Part shown: positions 39,113-50,651 of the stretch, piece by piece | Position numbering within the stretch: position 1 is the first letter of the stretch | How the letters are laid out: every line of letters starts with the position of its first letter | Assembly: GCA_947000775.1 (NCBI GenBank) | Contig: CAMQGK010000341.1 | Location: 10,207,501-10,271,500 of the forward strand | DNA length: 64,000 nucleotides | Source: Pterois miles | Taxonomy: Eukaryota; Chordata; Actinopteri; Perciformes; Scorpaenidae | Reading direction: 5' to 3' | The notes under the pieces: generated by a model | The model's input: only the letters and a program-made list of their open reading frames with translations | The model's database searches: none | Told to the model about the DNA's origin: nothing | Made by a program: the position numbers and the translations under genes

Positions 39113-42100
39113 TCAAAGGGACGGAGGGGTCACAGGAGTCCAGACTGAAGGTAGTCGCCCGTGTGGAGAGATGTCGTACTGGGCTGTATCGTGCACCTCT
39201 GTGGCTGTGCTGCTGTCGTACATGGGAGAGCCAGAGGAGGGCACTGTGACTGAGTGAGACAGGCTGGGGTAGTGGCTGCTGGACCCTCGAAGGAACTGGG
39301 AGCTCAGGCTGTTGTTCATCCCCCCGTTCTGGGACACGGGAGTCAGGGGCGAGTTACTCACAGACCACAGGCTGGTGTACTGACTGTACAGACACACGGA
39401 TAGAAAAACTTCTCTCCTTAGGATGTTTCACAAGTGCTACTCATGCAAAAGTTTTAAAAAAATGGCATCCAGAGGCAGAGAATTAAGAAGAAATTCACAT
39501 ATCAGACAATAGGTTGCATTATGCTTTGTTAAGGTTGACAGCAAAAAAAGATGATCATGTTAGTGAGTTAACATGGTTTATGTCAGGGACAAGGTCACAA
39601 CAGAGCTGCGAATCTACTCTAGACATGGGTATTTTTCCTTTTTAAGCAGAAATAGATTTCATGCACAACTCTGCTGAAAACAAAACATGCATAAAACTCT
39701 GGAACTCATATGGTTATTTTTTCCTCAAACATTTGATATATATAACCAATTTTATTTCATAATTTGTCTCATATGTTTGTACTTTGTACAGTTGTTCTGT
39801 TTTGCAATAAAAACTAGCTGAAAAAGAAAATATTCATGTAGAGATGGACACTGCTTTCATAAGTTATTTGCCAGAACTATGTGACTAAGTTTGAAAGCAT
39901 CCCAAGATATTTTTTTTTTCTAATTTGTCATTTTCATTGATAAGCTTCTTTGTGTTTGTGAGTTGTATTGATATGTATTCAGTTGGTGCAATAAAAATAA
40001 ACAGAGGAACTACACAAACCTAGAGCTGGTACCAGAGGTGGAATTGTGGGCCATGGGCATCATGCTGGAGTGTGTTGGCATCTGTAGACTGGACCAGTTG
40101 TCATGGCTTGAGAGCATCGACAGACAGGCTGACGAATTATCGGAGTAACTGACTACAACACAAACAGAGACACTGGGGTTTAGTAGGTACACAGGTCACC
40201 GGTGATTTCAAATACATTTTTCAGAAATCCTGTTATCACTAAAGTTGTTGTTTTTTTAGTATGATTCAGGACTTCCTGTCCCCCTGATATCAGTATGACA
40301 GTTAAAGGTGTGAATATTCCCTCCATACATTCCTCGTCTGAAGCCCAACCATTTACAGCTCTGTGGCTCCACTTCACACAAAAGCTAGAGGAATGCAAAA
40401 CATCCCGTGCACAGCAACATTTGTTTGAGTTTCTTGTTAATAGCTGGGGAGGAAGTGGTATAGTTCCTGTATGTGTGATGGAAAAGGGTGGAAGAGAAGA
40501 CTCACTGGGCGAGTTGGTCCGATGGGCGTATGGACTGGTGTAGGGGGAAGAGCGGTGGTTCCTCAGGGTGGAGTAGCGCTCACAGCCGTGGGATGGCGAG
40601 AGGGAGATGGGACTCCCAAACTGGCTGTGAGGACTGGCAGGAGGGCAGAGAGAGCTTGAGCCTGGAATGAACCAACCACCTACTGGTGGTACAGATGAGA
40701 AGAGACATGATGAAACCATATGATCACCACCATAAGGCCTCCAAAGTGTGACATGAAATCAGAAAAAAATACTTACATTGGGAATAAGTTGACTGCTGGT
40801 TTTCATTGGCATCTTCTCTTATGTCTTTGTGATCACTTCTGAAAAAATGACGTGACTGATTATATACTTTACATAATGTTAAAGTAAAGCATTACACATC
40901 GTAAAGACACCAATACAATGTTGAAATGTGAAAACAATGTGTATTCTTACCTTTCCTTTGCATCTAGGAAAGCCTTCGCAAAGGGGTTGTGCTTTATTTT
41001 AAGAGCAGTTATCTAAAATCCAAACATAAATGACAAAAATAATCAGGATTGACATTTTCCACCAACAAAAATCATAAAAGACAAACTAAATGCTGTGCGT
41101 AAATTTTGTGCGTAAATTACGCACGCGTTTTACGCGCGTACCAGAAACAACTTTTCAACAACTTTTCCTGCGTTAATTTTAGTAATTTTACTTTTAAATT
41201 GTTTTAATTCATGCTTATTCATACTAAAATATTTCATTGCCAACCTCTTCGTTTTGGTACGCTGTTACTGCAATGAACTGCGTCTCTGGGAAAGAGTGGC
41301 TGGTGATCATCCTCCTCGGACCTCCAACCCGCACTATGTGGATGCGTGGCTCGTACTTGTGTAAAGAATTTAACATTATCTGAAAAACAGCAGATTAACA
41401 GGGGCTGGTTCATACGGCAGAATTATAATTTTCACACCTATTTTATTTGTATTATCATTTTGAAATTAAAGCATGGGATTTTGAAAAGAACTTCAAAAAG
41501 ACTGAACTCTGTACCTGAAGAAAGAAAAAGAATGAAAGTGCAAAATCGAACATCCTCTCCTTACCTGACCTCCTCCGTTGAGTTTATTGGTGAGTTTGAC
41601 TTTACTAAAGGAGACAGGAGCTTTCATCCAGTGCGCCCCGAAGTTTGGTGAGTCCGGGTGGATGTACACACAGCTGGGAGTCTGAGGCTCAGGTTTGCCA
41701 CCAGGGACCCACTCCCCGTTCACATATTTCCACCTGTGGTTGTCCGCGGATATGAAGTCCAGCAAAATGGAATACATGGCGTTCGGGTCCAGTCCAGACA
41801 CGTTCACTTTCATCACCGGAAACATGCGCCTTGATAAAAAAAGCAAAAAAAACCAACAATAATTAAAACAAGTGTATTATTATTAAAGTGCAGTATTGTA
41901 TGTGATTGTTTGCAATCTAAGCTCACCTGCCATTCTTTGTAACTATCATTTCATTTGTAAGGTCCTTAAATTTCTGCCAAAGCTGGTTCTCATCCAGGGA
42001 CACTTTCAGCTCCTTCTCCGTGGGGTCGCCCTTCTCGCTGCCGGCCTGCAGCTCACTTTCCACGGCACTGAGGAGGTGGTCCACATGGCTCTGACTGGCC

Positions 42101-42132
42101 TTCCCGAGACACTCGCCGGCGCCTGTGGCCAT
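39113..42132 (-). CDS. tbxtb: Brachyury T-box transcription factor, complete, eight coding exons
   Basis: Brachyury binds palindromic T sites and drives mesoderm, notochord and tailbud genes. The minus-strand coding exons are 41,927-42,132; 41,565-41,829; 41,245-41,379; 40,951-41,012; 40,777-40,838; 40,506-40,679; 40,020-40,152; and 39,113-39,383. All have GT-AG borders and matching phases, giving 435 residues against 436 in mouse T. The T-box spans about residues 44-223 and includes LWQKFKDLTNEMIVTK, NGEWVPGGKPEPQ and HPDSPNFGAHWMKAP. The C-terminal transactivation region carries CERYSTLRNHRSSPY, DNSSACLSML and a WTPVTPPSL end. N-terminal ELQAGSEKGDPTE, IVRVGG and MITSHSFPETQ match tetrapod T better than zebrafish Ntl (tbxta). 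With the pde10a/prr18 neighbours, the tbxtb paralogue is most likely. Residue 244 is Cys where mouse has Trp. The gene is certain, and the a/b assignment is about 75% sure. Confidence 0.96.
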
Positions 42133-42257
42133 TCTGTCTAACAGCTCCAGGGCTGAATAGAAGTACTAATCACGGGTCTTACTGAAACACTAAATCCCTC
42201 TCCTCTTCTTGTGTATGCAGTTATCTGCTGGACGTCAGGAACAGTTCCCACATACAG

Positions 42258-42459
42258 TTTATATAGGACGCAGAGAAGCTCAGGATCTGTGTTTGGAGCA
42301 GAGGTGGTTGGCTCATCTCCTCTTTGATCTTTGCGGGCTTACCACCGATTGGCTGGGAGCGGGCATATCATTGAGGTCCACAGGATGACAGCATTTTGAA
42401 TAAAGCAGTTTAACCAATTTTATTACATCAACCTGCAAACATTGACACTTAGATCAAAG
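42258..42459 (-). promoter_or_regulatory. Brachyury core promoter with TATA box, CCAAT box and two TCF/LEF sites
   Basis: For leftward transcription there is a TATATAAA box (complement at 42,258-42,265), about 125 bp before the start codon. A start site near 42,230 would give a 5' UTR of about 100 bases. Upstream are a perfect TCF/LEF site CTTTGATC (42,322-42,329, plus strand), a CCAAT box (ATTGG near 42,348) and a second perfect TCF/LEF site in the opposite orientation (GATCAAAG, 42,452-42,459). Brachyury is an established Wnt/beta-catenin target in vertebrates, so these are credible response elements. Confidence 0.7.
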
Positions 42460-42931
42460 CCACACTTGCAGAAACCAAACTACTGGGGGTAACTGACCAT
42501 GGCTGGTCCTCAGCCCCTGGAGGCTCACATTTTCTTCAAATTTGTTGAAATTTTTAAGAGAAATGTTTCCTTAATTGTTATGACAAAAAATGTCAAATTC
42601 TTTAGGACATTTTCAAGAAACCTGGAAGCTTTTCAGTCCCGTATTTGTGGGTTACCACTGTGCCAATTAGGGGGTGACTGAAGAAAATTCTTCTAAAGTC
42701 ATAATGAATGAATTTATAAATGAATGACTACAAAAATAAACACTAACAAATAGATGGCAGAAATCACACTCAAGCGCAACAGCCACATCCTTAATAATAG
42801 TATTACAAACTTTTGAAGTGTCACATAATAGAAAAACACTGCTGCATCACCATCACACACCAATTCTTACCAGAGCTCAAATAGTTGACTGCTATTATTG
42901 AATAACTTTTATTTCAGAAAACCTACACATG

Positions 42932-43123
42932 TGGGGCACCCCGGTAGCTCACCTGATGAAGTGGGCGCCCCTTGTATCAAGACTCAGTCTTTACCGCAGC
43001 GGCCAGGAGTTCGAATCTGATCCTTGGACCTTTGCTCCATGTCATCCCTTCTCTCCCCCTTTCAGAACTATCGCTGTCACTGTCAATTAAAGGCAAAACA
43101 TCTTTAAAATAATCTTTAAAAAC
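42932..43123 (+). mobile_element. tRNA-derived SINE with 10-bp target-site duplication
   Basis: The tRNA-like head GGGGCACCCCGGTAGCTCAC has an A box (TAGCTCACCTG). About 80 bp on is the B box AGTTCGAATCTG, followed by a CTCTCCCCCTTTC body and an AAAGGCAAAA-like tail. The direct repeat CCTACACATG lies at 42,922-42,931 and 43,124-43,133. It lies between the Brachyury promoter and the unassigned gene at 43.5-44.7 kb. Confidence 0.85.
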
Positions 43124-43213
43124 CCTACACATGCATAAGGACTTTACCATATATAACAAAAAATAATGAACATATTCAAATGAAAAACTGAATTTCCCCA
43201 CTGTGGGAAGGAA

Positions 43214-43215
<2 letters not shown>

Positions 43216-43244
<29 letters not shown>
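43216..43244. repeat. (TTTC)n microsatellite
   Basis: About seven CTTT units. An ATTAAA signal for leftward transcripts overlaps its right end (complement at 43,242-43,247) and could serve the gene ending at 43,464. Confidence 0.9.
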
Positions 43245-43463
43245 AATAATTGATAAAATATTATATAGTATTGTTGATACGTATTGTTATATGATAGTAT
43301 AAAAATGTATAATAATGGTTAACTTGTGTGACATGGAATAAACACATGGTTGTAATGTTAAAAAAAGTAAAATATATTTTTCACATATATGAGATGTTAA
43401 TGCATCCATAAACTATACATTATAGATAATTTGCTATAAAGCAATGATGTGTTGGTGATATCT

Positions 43464-44664
43464 TCAGTGATGTGTGTTTTCTGTATAGTTTCTCCATAGC
43501 TTGAGTCCACGCTCAATTATCTAAAGAGAGAACAAAACTGTATATTAAAAAACAAACAAACCGCAAAAATCATCAATCTGAGAAATGATTTTACCTCTAT
43601 GTGCTTTTGCTGACACACATCTTCAATGGATAAAGGATCAGGTGTTTTACAGCAGCACACTGCTGCATCCCAAACCAGGTGCCTGCCAGGAAAACACACA
43701 ATGCCAAGTGACAGTCAATCTTTTGTTTCCAACTAACAAGTTAAATAAATACTGTATGACGCATGATTGTTTTCAGGCACCTGGTCGAGGTCATTCTGCT
43801 CGGCTGCTGGGGACATGAGGCTCTGTCATCCCCAACACTTCTTGGCTGTTTCGGAGAGGAGAGAGGCGGCTGATTGGTTTGGCTCGTCTTCCTTTGTTTG
43901 GAGTCAATGCCTGGAAGCATCTGTGGAAGAACAAGGACACTGATAACTTAATTCACAAAACACATGAAGTCATTTACATCCAGGACATGTGGTGCCGCAG
44001 TGTCATGCTCACAAATAACTACTGTATTCTGGTCATTTTATTCGGTGTGACCTGTTGCCATGGTGGCTTCCAAAGGAAAAAAAAAAAAAAACAAACGTTA
44101 AAGGTGTGTGGCAGCTACGTGTTAGCTTCCATAGAGCTCTGTGGTGTTGTGTTGTGTTGTGGCTGATTTGTGTTACTAACCAAATCTTGGTTGCTTCGCT
44201 CCTCCTGCCAGCACAGTGAGTCTGCCTCCCTGTCCAGCAGTCTGGACCAGAGTTCACAGCAAGCAGAGAAAAACAAACCTTGCTCAGTTATAGAGCAGTA
44301 GAAAGACGCTTCAGATCTCCTCATCGGTTCTGAATATCAGTGTATCATTTTCTTTATGTTTCTGCCTGTTTGCTGAAATACCAACCTTCGGGAGGCAGCC
44401 ATGTTGGTCAAACAAAGATCATGCATTTGCCTCAGTTGACTCAAGTAAATCTCTGCTTTCCTACTTTTCTTAGGAATCTCAAAGGTAACCTGTAATTGAG
44501 AGAAAGTAGCAAACATGAGCATTTCCCTCTGTTGTTCTGTGCTGCTCTACCAACACTGTAACTAAAAGAGGCAACAGTAACGGCTGACCTACCAAATCAG
44601 GCATCTTGCTCTGGAAGCTCTTCATAAAGTTAGACTGCAGGGTGGCAAATGTGGGGGCTTTCAT
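43464..44664 (-). CDS. Unrecognised spliced gene A (C-terminal exons)
   Basis: Six minus-strand exons join with GT-AG borders and mutually compatible phases: 44,593-44,664; 44,386-44,489; 44,181-44,241; 43,781-43,920; 43,595-43,682; 43,464-43,520, ending in TGA. They encode 173 residues. The first part is polar and partly helical, with MKSFQSKMPDL, IYLSQLRQMHDLCL and a charged LLDREADSLCWQEE. A Pro/Ser/Gln-rich linker follows (QTNQPPLSSPKQP), then CCCKTPDPLSIEDV and the C-terminus GLKLWRNYTENTHH. I see no signal peptide, membrane segment or named domain. The fit of six successive phases makes chance unlikely. The first listed exon starts with ATG right at an acceptor, so the true start is probably upstream (see the candidate exons). 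I recall no gene at this place in the human locus. Function unknown. Confidence 0.7.
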
Positions 44665-44746
44665 CTATGGGTGGCACATATTACATTCAACTATCATTTC
44701 CTTGTCCATTAATCATTTTGCAATTTAAAGACGTCCCCTTGCATAC

Positions 44747-44849
44747 GTGCTGAGGTAACCATGGTGTAAAAGTCATAGGTGTCATAGCCAGTGTCATTTC
44801 CCACAGTCCTGGTGTCCCATTTGGCGCCTTTCTCCTCCTCCTCCAACAC
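44747..44849 (-). CDS. Candidate upstream exon of gene A
   Basis: The minus frame encodes an acidic start, VLEEEEKGAKWDT, then a tyrosine-rich part, GYDTYDFYTMVTSA, before a possible donor C|GTATGC. It reads like real protein and lies 80 bp from the first firm exon of gene A. The phases fit only if that exon uses an acceptor 7 bp further in (giving APPTFATLQ). The acceptor for this exon lacks a good pyrimidine tract, so the borders are tentative. Confidence 0.35.
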
Positions 44850-45587
44850 CTCACCCAGCGCTTACTGTCACACCAGGCCACTTCCTGATGTGAGCCTGCA
44901 GCACTGGGAATTAATGTTATTGATCTACAGTATATGGTGCTATATAGATCCCCTAGCTCATTTCCCCTGTCTGTCCTCAAAGGATATGATGCAGGTGCAA
45001 CTCAAATAAACTTCACTGGATTTAAAATTATGGCATTCCCTTCCAGGCCACCACTGATTTCCATTTGACCCAGTAGGGCATGAAAATCAACTTCATGAGG
45101 CACAACTTGCTAAAGTTATGATGCTGCTGTCAACATCTGCTTTAACTGTGTTTATAGTTTGGCATTATTGTGTGATAATGTAGTTTATGATTGTAGTTTA
45201 TTTGAAAATTGTGCAATAAAGTTTCAAGTCTTGCCACTTGCTGATTTGGCAACCTTAAAGATGTGAAAAAACACAGAAATATCTAAAGTACCGTGGAAAA
45301 CAGTCACATAAACTATATAATTTATAGTAAAGGTGCTAAAGATGCTGAAAAACTGGTGTTGTCCTTTAATATGTTCTAATTAACTTATCACAGTGGATTA
45401 AATATAATATGTAATGTAATATGATTCAACCAAAAGCAAAATTATGACTGCAAAAATTACCATAGATTTGAACACCTCTCAGATACTCTTTTATAAGGTT
45501 AAAAAGGAACATAGTTGTACTCCTCCCAGTACATATTGTTATGAGGTAAACAAGAAAGTTAAGCGTTCCCACACACACTGTAGGTAC

Positions 45588-45807
45588 CTCACAAACACTC
45601 AAAGCCCTGGATCGACACCCTAAGGATGTCAGTAGGGGTGACAGGCCTCTCCGGCATCGGAGGATCTGAGTTGTCAGCACAGAGCTGCGGTGAGTAATGC
45701 TCCTGCATGCCTGCTGGCTTTCATTGGTCCTGTCTGACCACTGTTTGCCTTCCCCTGCTCTCCCTCCAGCCAGACTCGTCCTCTGTTTGCTCAGGCCCAT
45801 TTTGACA
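45588..45807 (-). CDS. Candidate 5' coding exon of gene A
   Basis: A good acceptor (TTTTTTTCTCACCTCAG) is followed seven bases later by an ATG at 45,800. It opens 71 basic, serine-rich codons (MGLSKQRTSLAGGRAGEG at the start), ending in phase 0 at GAG|GTACCT. If joined to the acidic candidate exon at 44,747-44,849, the reading frame continues. The same frame is open further upstream for about 40 codons. Protein similarity is unknown and it may be non-coding. Confidence 0.3.
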
Positions 45808-46015
45808 CTGAGGTGAGAAAAAAATGAGTCCTGCGTGTTTGTCCATATATGCATAACCTCATCTCCAATGCTTTCACTTTTCTGAGTCTCTTTACCAGCT
45901 GCTCTCCAGATTTGTGCGATCACTCGAAAGATTTTAAATAATGTTTTTCTATGCCTCTAACACCTCTTATTACTCTTTAAAATAAAACAAAAACATTATT
46001 ACATTGCTATTGTTA

Positions 46016-46299
46016 AATGGTAAATGGATTTACGTTTATATACCACTTTTCTAGTCTTCCAACCACTCCAAGTGCTTTGTACAGTGTTCACCAATTCACA
46101 CATTCATACACTGATAGCAGAGGCTGCCATGTAAGGCGCCTATCTAATCTAAGTGCTCATTCACACACAATGGCGATGCCTTCAGGAACAATTTGGGGTT
46201 AAGTGTCTTGCTCGAGGACACGTCGAGCAGCCACACATCGAACCACCAACCTTCCTATTGGTGGACAACCTGCTCTACCCTCTGAGCCGCAGCCACCCC
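46016..46299 (-). mobile_element. tRNA-derived SINE, minus orientation
   Basis: On the minus strand the head reads GGGGTGGCTGCGGCTCAGAG, with a pol III B-box-like GGTGGTTCGATG. The fish body follows (complements of AATTTGGGGTTAAGTGTCTT and CAGAGGCTGCCATG), with a TAAATGG tail. ATTGTTA occurs at both flanks (46,009-46,015 and 46,300-46,306) and may be the remnant of the target-site duplication. Confidence 0.75.
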
Positions 46300-48539
46300 A
46301 TTGTTAGTACTCACACTACAACTATACTCTGATTTGATAGCTAAATATTTAACAGAATAGTTGCTATAGATGTTAATGGTTAGATTTGATGATAGATACC
46401 ACTCTCAGACCTCTCAGGCCACTCTGGCCCTGCTCACACAGAACGACTCTCGGCAAGAGAGCAATAAATGTATTTCACAAAATGGGAAAACTAATACTTT
46501 AAAGGTCTTATTGATAATATTTTTATGTAGACAAATATTTTAAAGAAATAAAATACATCCACCTTTAAAGAGGTGCCAAAAAAAGGTTTTTTTTCTAGAA
46601 AAAACAAACAACAACAACAAAAAAGCTATTCTAATTGTGCATTCATAATTTTTAAAAATTTAGTGAGTCTAAAATGAATGTTTGGTTTATATCTGTTGAA
46701 GATATCAAATAAATGGTTGAGATTGACACTAAGTGCCTGGCAATGACTTGTTGTGAAGTAAATCCAGGAGGAGAGGGAGAATGTGACGTCTATCGGTTGA
46801 ATGTTATCAGTGTTATCAAAAGCACCTTAATATCGTGTTTGGTCAGTGTACTGTGTTACTTACACATGGTGAGAGAAAATAGAGGAACTGAAAGCTGGAT
46901 GCAGAGAGAATGAAAATATATCAAGCTCACAGTAATGTGTGTTACTGTTGAGTGTTTTCTATCACTGTGGGTAAATGTATGCTGGTTTGAGGGGGCAGTT
47001 GTGGGATCACTGCTCCAGGTGTGTTTGCCTCTCACTGCCCTTGTTAAGTGGGATTACTGCCCCTGTGGATTTGACACTAACCTTGGGAAACATTTGCTCA
47101 GTTTCATCCTTCGCCGAACTCTCTGAACCAGACCCTTGCTGTAATGACCTACACACAGAAACACACAAACATTAGAAAATATTAAATTTTACAGTTGGTG
47201 GAAAACATCAACAGGAAATCATAAATTATCAACTTAATCTAATGGATAATGGTTGAGGATATTTATTGTCCGGCCAACTTGCTGTGATGTCTGACCTGCA
47301 CACAAAATGTCAGGTTGTTAATATATTCCTAATGGTGTGCTACTTCTCAAGAGCAGCCATAGTGTGGTGCAGATCACACCCAATAACACTGCGCACTCGG
47401 GTGACAACACACTTTGTCTGCTGGGTGCAAACTGGCTCCAGGGAGGACTCCTGAGCAAGGCAGCGTTTACTCACAGCACAGTGCAGCAGGTAACAGATCT
47501 ATACAAACACAGCAGGAGCTGCACAGGAGGCAGGTGGAGGAACGAGGATGTGGGCCATATAAGCACAATATTAGTGCTGACGCGTTGACAGATGGCACTG
47601 CAGGAGCTTGAACTGGAATAACTCAGTAAGAAATGTTGCCTAGCAGGATCCTACAAAATAAGACGCAACTAGACCACTCATTGAAGTCAATTTATAGTAA
47701 TAGACATGGTATGTTCTAATTTTGACCTGTGAAATTCAACATGTTGAAGAGAAGATAGCAAATTAGTGCCTCAACTGTCTAATAAATCATAGCAGCTAAT
47801 AATGAGCATATAAATAACCACAAAGCAGGACAGATAGGATGAATTGGCTCATTACTTAAAAGCATAAACAAGGACTCCATATTGGCTTTAGCTTTAATTG
47901 CTTTTATTTTGGGTATTTCTTATGGATGTGGGGAATGTGCCTATGGCAGAATTGGGTTGGGGGGCACAGGGGTGGCGCTGTCTCGCCATGTTTGTCTGTG
48001 GAGCGGTGAGATTTCACACCGATGGAGGACTTGTCAGCACAAGCCTTCACTCGCCTTCTTACTGTGCTCCTAATGTCCCCAAGCCAGCGTGCTGTTTGAC
48101 GGTGGCAGCCTCGCGCTAACATCATACATGCTCCTACTAAACAGAGTTCAGCCCTTATTACATTTTTGCACCTGCTCGTATTTCCCCCTCAGTGTCCTTA
48201 GTGTTCACATGTTGTGAATGTATAACAGAACAGTGTCACCCTTTTTGTTTGTAATAACAATAATTATTATAACAACAAGTGAAAATTTGCTTGGTAAGAT
48301 TTCTTGAAATAATATTTAATATTTAGGCCTTTCAAGATAAAACGAGATCTTGAAATTAGTTGGAAAAACTCATTTTGAGTTATATTTCACTCGTGCTGTG
48401 ATGCGAAACAAGTCCCTATATCTCACTGAAATCATACTTGTTAGGTGATTGTGTGTTAAGTGTTACGATATATTTTGACTAGTAATTAGACAAATATACT
48501 TGGCAAGATTTAGCATTTTTGCTAAAGGCAACAATTTCT

Positions 48540-48860
48540 GAAGTTATTCTGCATAAGTCGCTGCTGAAATTTGATCTGAAATAGTTGAAAAAGTGCGGTT
48601 GTAGTTTAAGTGGCAATTGATCTACAGTTAAAATGGATGTAGCCACAGTTCAAATGTAAGCAGTGAATCTAGCTGAAGAGTCAGTTTAAGTGTAAGTGCA
48701 AAATGAAGTGCCAAATGAAGTGAGCGTGCTAAAAAGGAGTTGAAAATTAAAGTTCAAGTCGCGTAAGAAGTTGAAATGTCAGTCGATATTACAGTAGGTG
48801 ACAAACTGAACTGGAATTGTCAGTTGAAGTGGAAATCCTGAACGGTTCAAGTGTATAGAA
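48540..48860. repeat. Degenerate tandem repeat of AGTTGAAGTG-like units
   Basis: Variants of AGTTGAAGTG, AGTTTAAGTG, AAATGAAGTG and AGTTCAAGTC recur every 12-25 bp over about 300 bp. Units are too diverged to give a single period by eye. This looks like a decayed minisatellite. Confidence 0.6.
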
Positions 48861-49929
48861 TAAATAAAATCTTTCATTGTTTCTTAAAACTGAAGCATAT
48901 GTAGTAAGTAATTGTTAATAACAGGAGTAATGCTTGTATAACTAGTGATGAGTAGAGCCACAATACAATGCCAGACTCAGATAATCTCTGCCACTTCTTT
49001 GTTAAATGCAGCGTTGTTTGCCTGGAAGCCCAAACTGGAAACTCTCCAAACAGTTCAACATCTGCTCGCAGTGCTGGCATGAAGTGACACCACTGCCTCA
49101 ATTGCTGTATTTCTTTTGTAGCGGACATAATTACGACATTTTCCCCTGGACGATGTTTGTCAGAGTCAAAGCGACCGTCCGAGCAGGCGAGTCTCCACAA
49201 CAAGCGGGGTCAGATTGTGTTTGGTCATCTCACTTGTACGTGAGTAATCAGCTCTCTCCTCCAGGAGGGTCCATGCTAAACAAGCCTCCAGAGGAGTCGC
49301 TGTTTGTTCTCTAAGGCAGTGCAAACACAGATTCAGAGTGCTCACGGTTTTGGACCCGAGGCCTCTACAGCTGAGTACCATCTCCCTGCTGCAGGGCCAC
49401 CAACACCAGCTGTATCTTTGACACAAAACCTCAGACATGTAGCTCCTCAAATATACAGAATATACTGCAACACATTTATTTGACAAATAGTTTGGTGCCA
49501 GATGAAGATTTTATGCAGCTGCCTAATACTGAAGTGAAATAAACTCAACACTTGTGAAATTTGCGGCGATATGCTTATATGCTTTCTTGCAGAGAGTGTG
49601 TACAAATATGCTACGCTACAGCCGAAGCTAGTTAGCTTAGCTTACAGGCTAGTTCAACACATAAACCACATAAAATACAAAACCGTTTTTTCATTGCATC
49701 TTTTATGGATTAAAGAAACAAATCATAACATATTAATTAATGAGTTTTAGAGGTGCTGGTCGACAGATTTTGGTACATTTGGAAGGAGCCAGGCTCTCCG
49801 TTTCTGCCTGTTTCCAGTCTTAATGCTAAGCTAGGCTAATCGGCTGTAGCCTTATTTTGGACAAAGTGTGTGGTATCAATCTTCTCCTCTTACTCTAATC
49901 AAAAAGGTATATTAAAGTATAATTTCTGC

Positions 49930-50240
49930 CACACCAGAAAAATAACAAGATATTTTCATGTTATTACAACATACCAACTTATCACATTATAATAAGAAAA
50001 TATTCTTGTTTTAACAATATAGTCTATTGTTTTTATCTTGTTATAACATTGTTATGAAACATTTCACGTGATAACCTATTATACTGTTATGACATGAAAT
50101 GTTTCAAATCTTAAAGCTATGTTATGATAAGTTTTCACAAGAAGTTTCATGTTATAACAAGATGAATATCAAGAAAATTTAGTTTGTCGTAACAGTGTGA
50201 AAATATCTTGTTATAACATAAATGTTTCATGTTATAATGT
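49930..50240. repeat. Block of repeated palindromic TTGTTATAACAA-type words
   Basis: CTTGTTATAAC, GTTATAACAAG, ATGTTATAA and AACATTGTTATG recur in both orientations, so the region can fold on itself many ways. A shorter block of the same kind lies at about 25,497-25,615. I recognise the style as a dispersed low-complexity fish repeat. It is non-coding. Confidence 0.65.
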
Positions 50241-50651
50241 GTTACTGATCTGTGTTTTTATTGTTGTTTTTTTCTTGTGTTGCAGCAATACGATGCTGTA
50301 AGAAAGCAAACAGGCTTATGTCCCAAATTATCAAATTATTGCTTTAAAACTGAATGCTGCTGGTTTTATATTAAAAGCAGCATTGATAATGCTGACAAGA
50401 AGAAATGGTCAGTTGTCAATACTCAAGCAAATTTAAAACAAATTTAAACTAATTACAGTTTAGGTAGTCTCCACCCGGACTGGTCCTCATGTCCTCTATC
50501 TTCAGCGGTGCAGGGATGGTTTTCTGATGTCTTGTATTGAGTCATCAGTTCAGCTGCAGGTCTGCTTTCCAGCACTGTTAACATCAAAGTCACATCTACT
50601 AATTTTTACACAACGGGTGTACAAAGAAAGATTTTAATATCAAACTGTAAC

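Larger units (their letters stand above)
45808..50651. other. Intergenic stretch between unassigned genes A and B
   Basis: No convincing coding exon is seen. It holds a SINE at 46,016-46,299, a degenerate tandem repeat near 48.5-48.9 kb and a TTATAACA-rich block near 49.9-50.24 kb. ORFs of 60-110 codons on both strands (for example 48,874-49,203 minus and 49,006-49,314 plus) overlap each other and lack splice or domain support. Confidence 0.6.
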
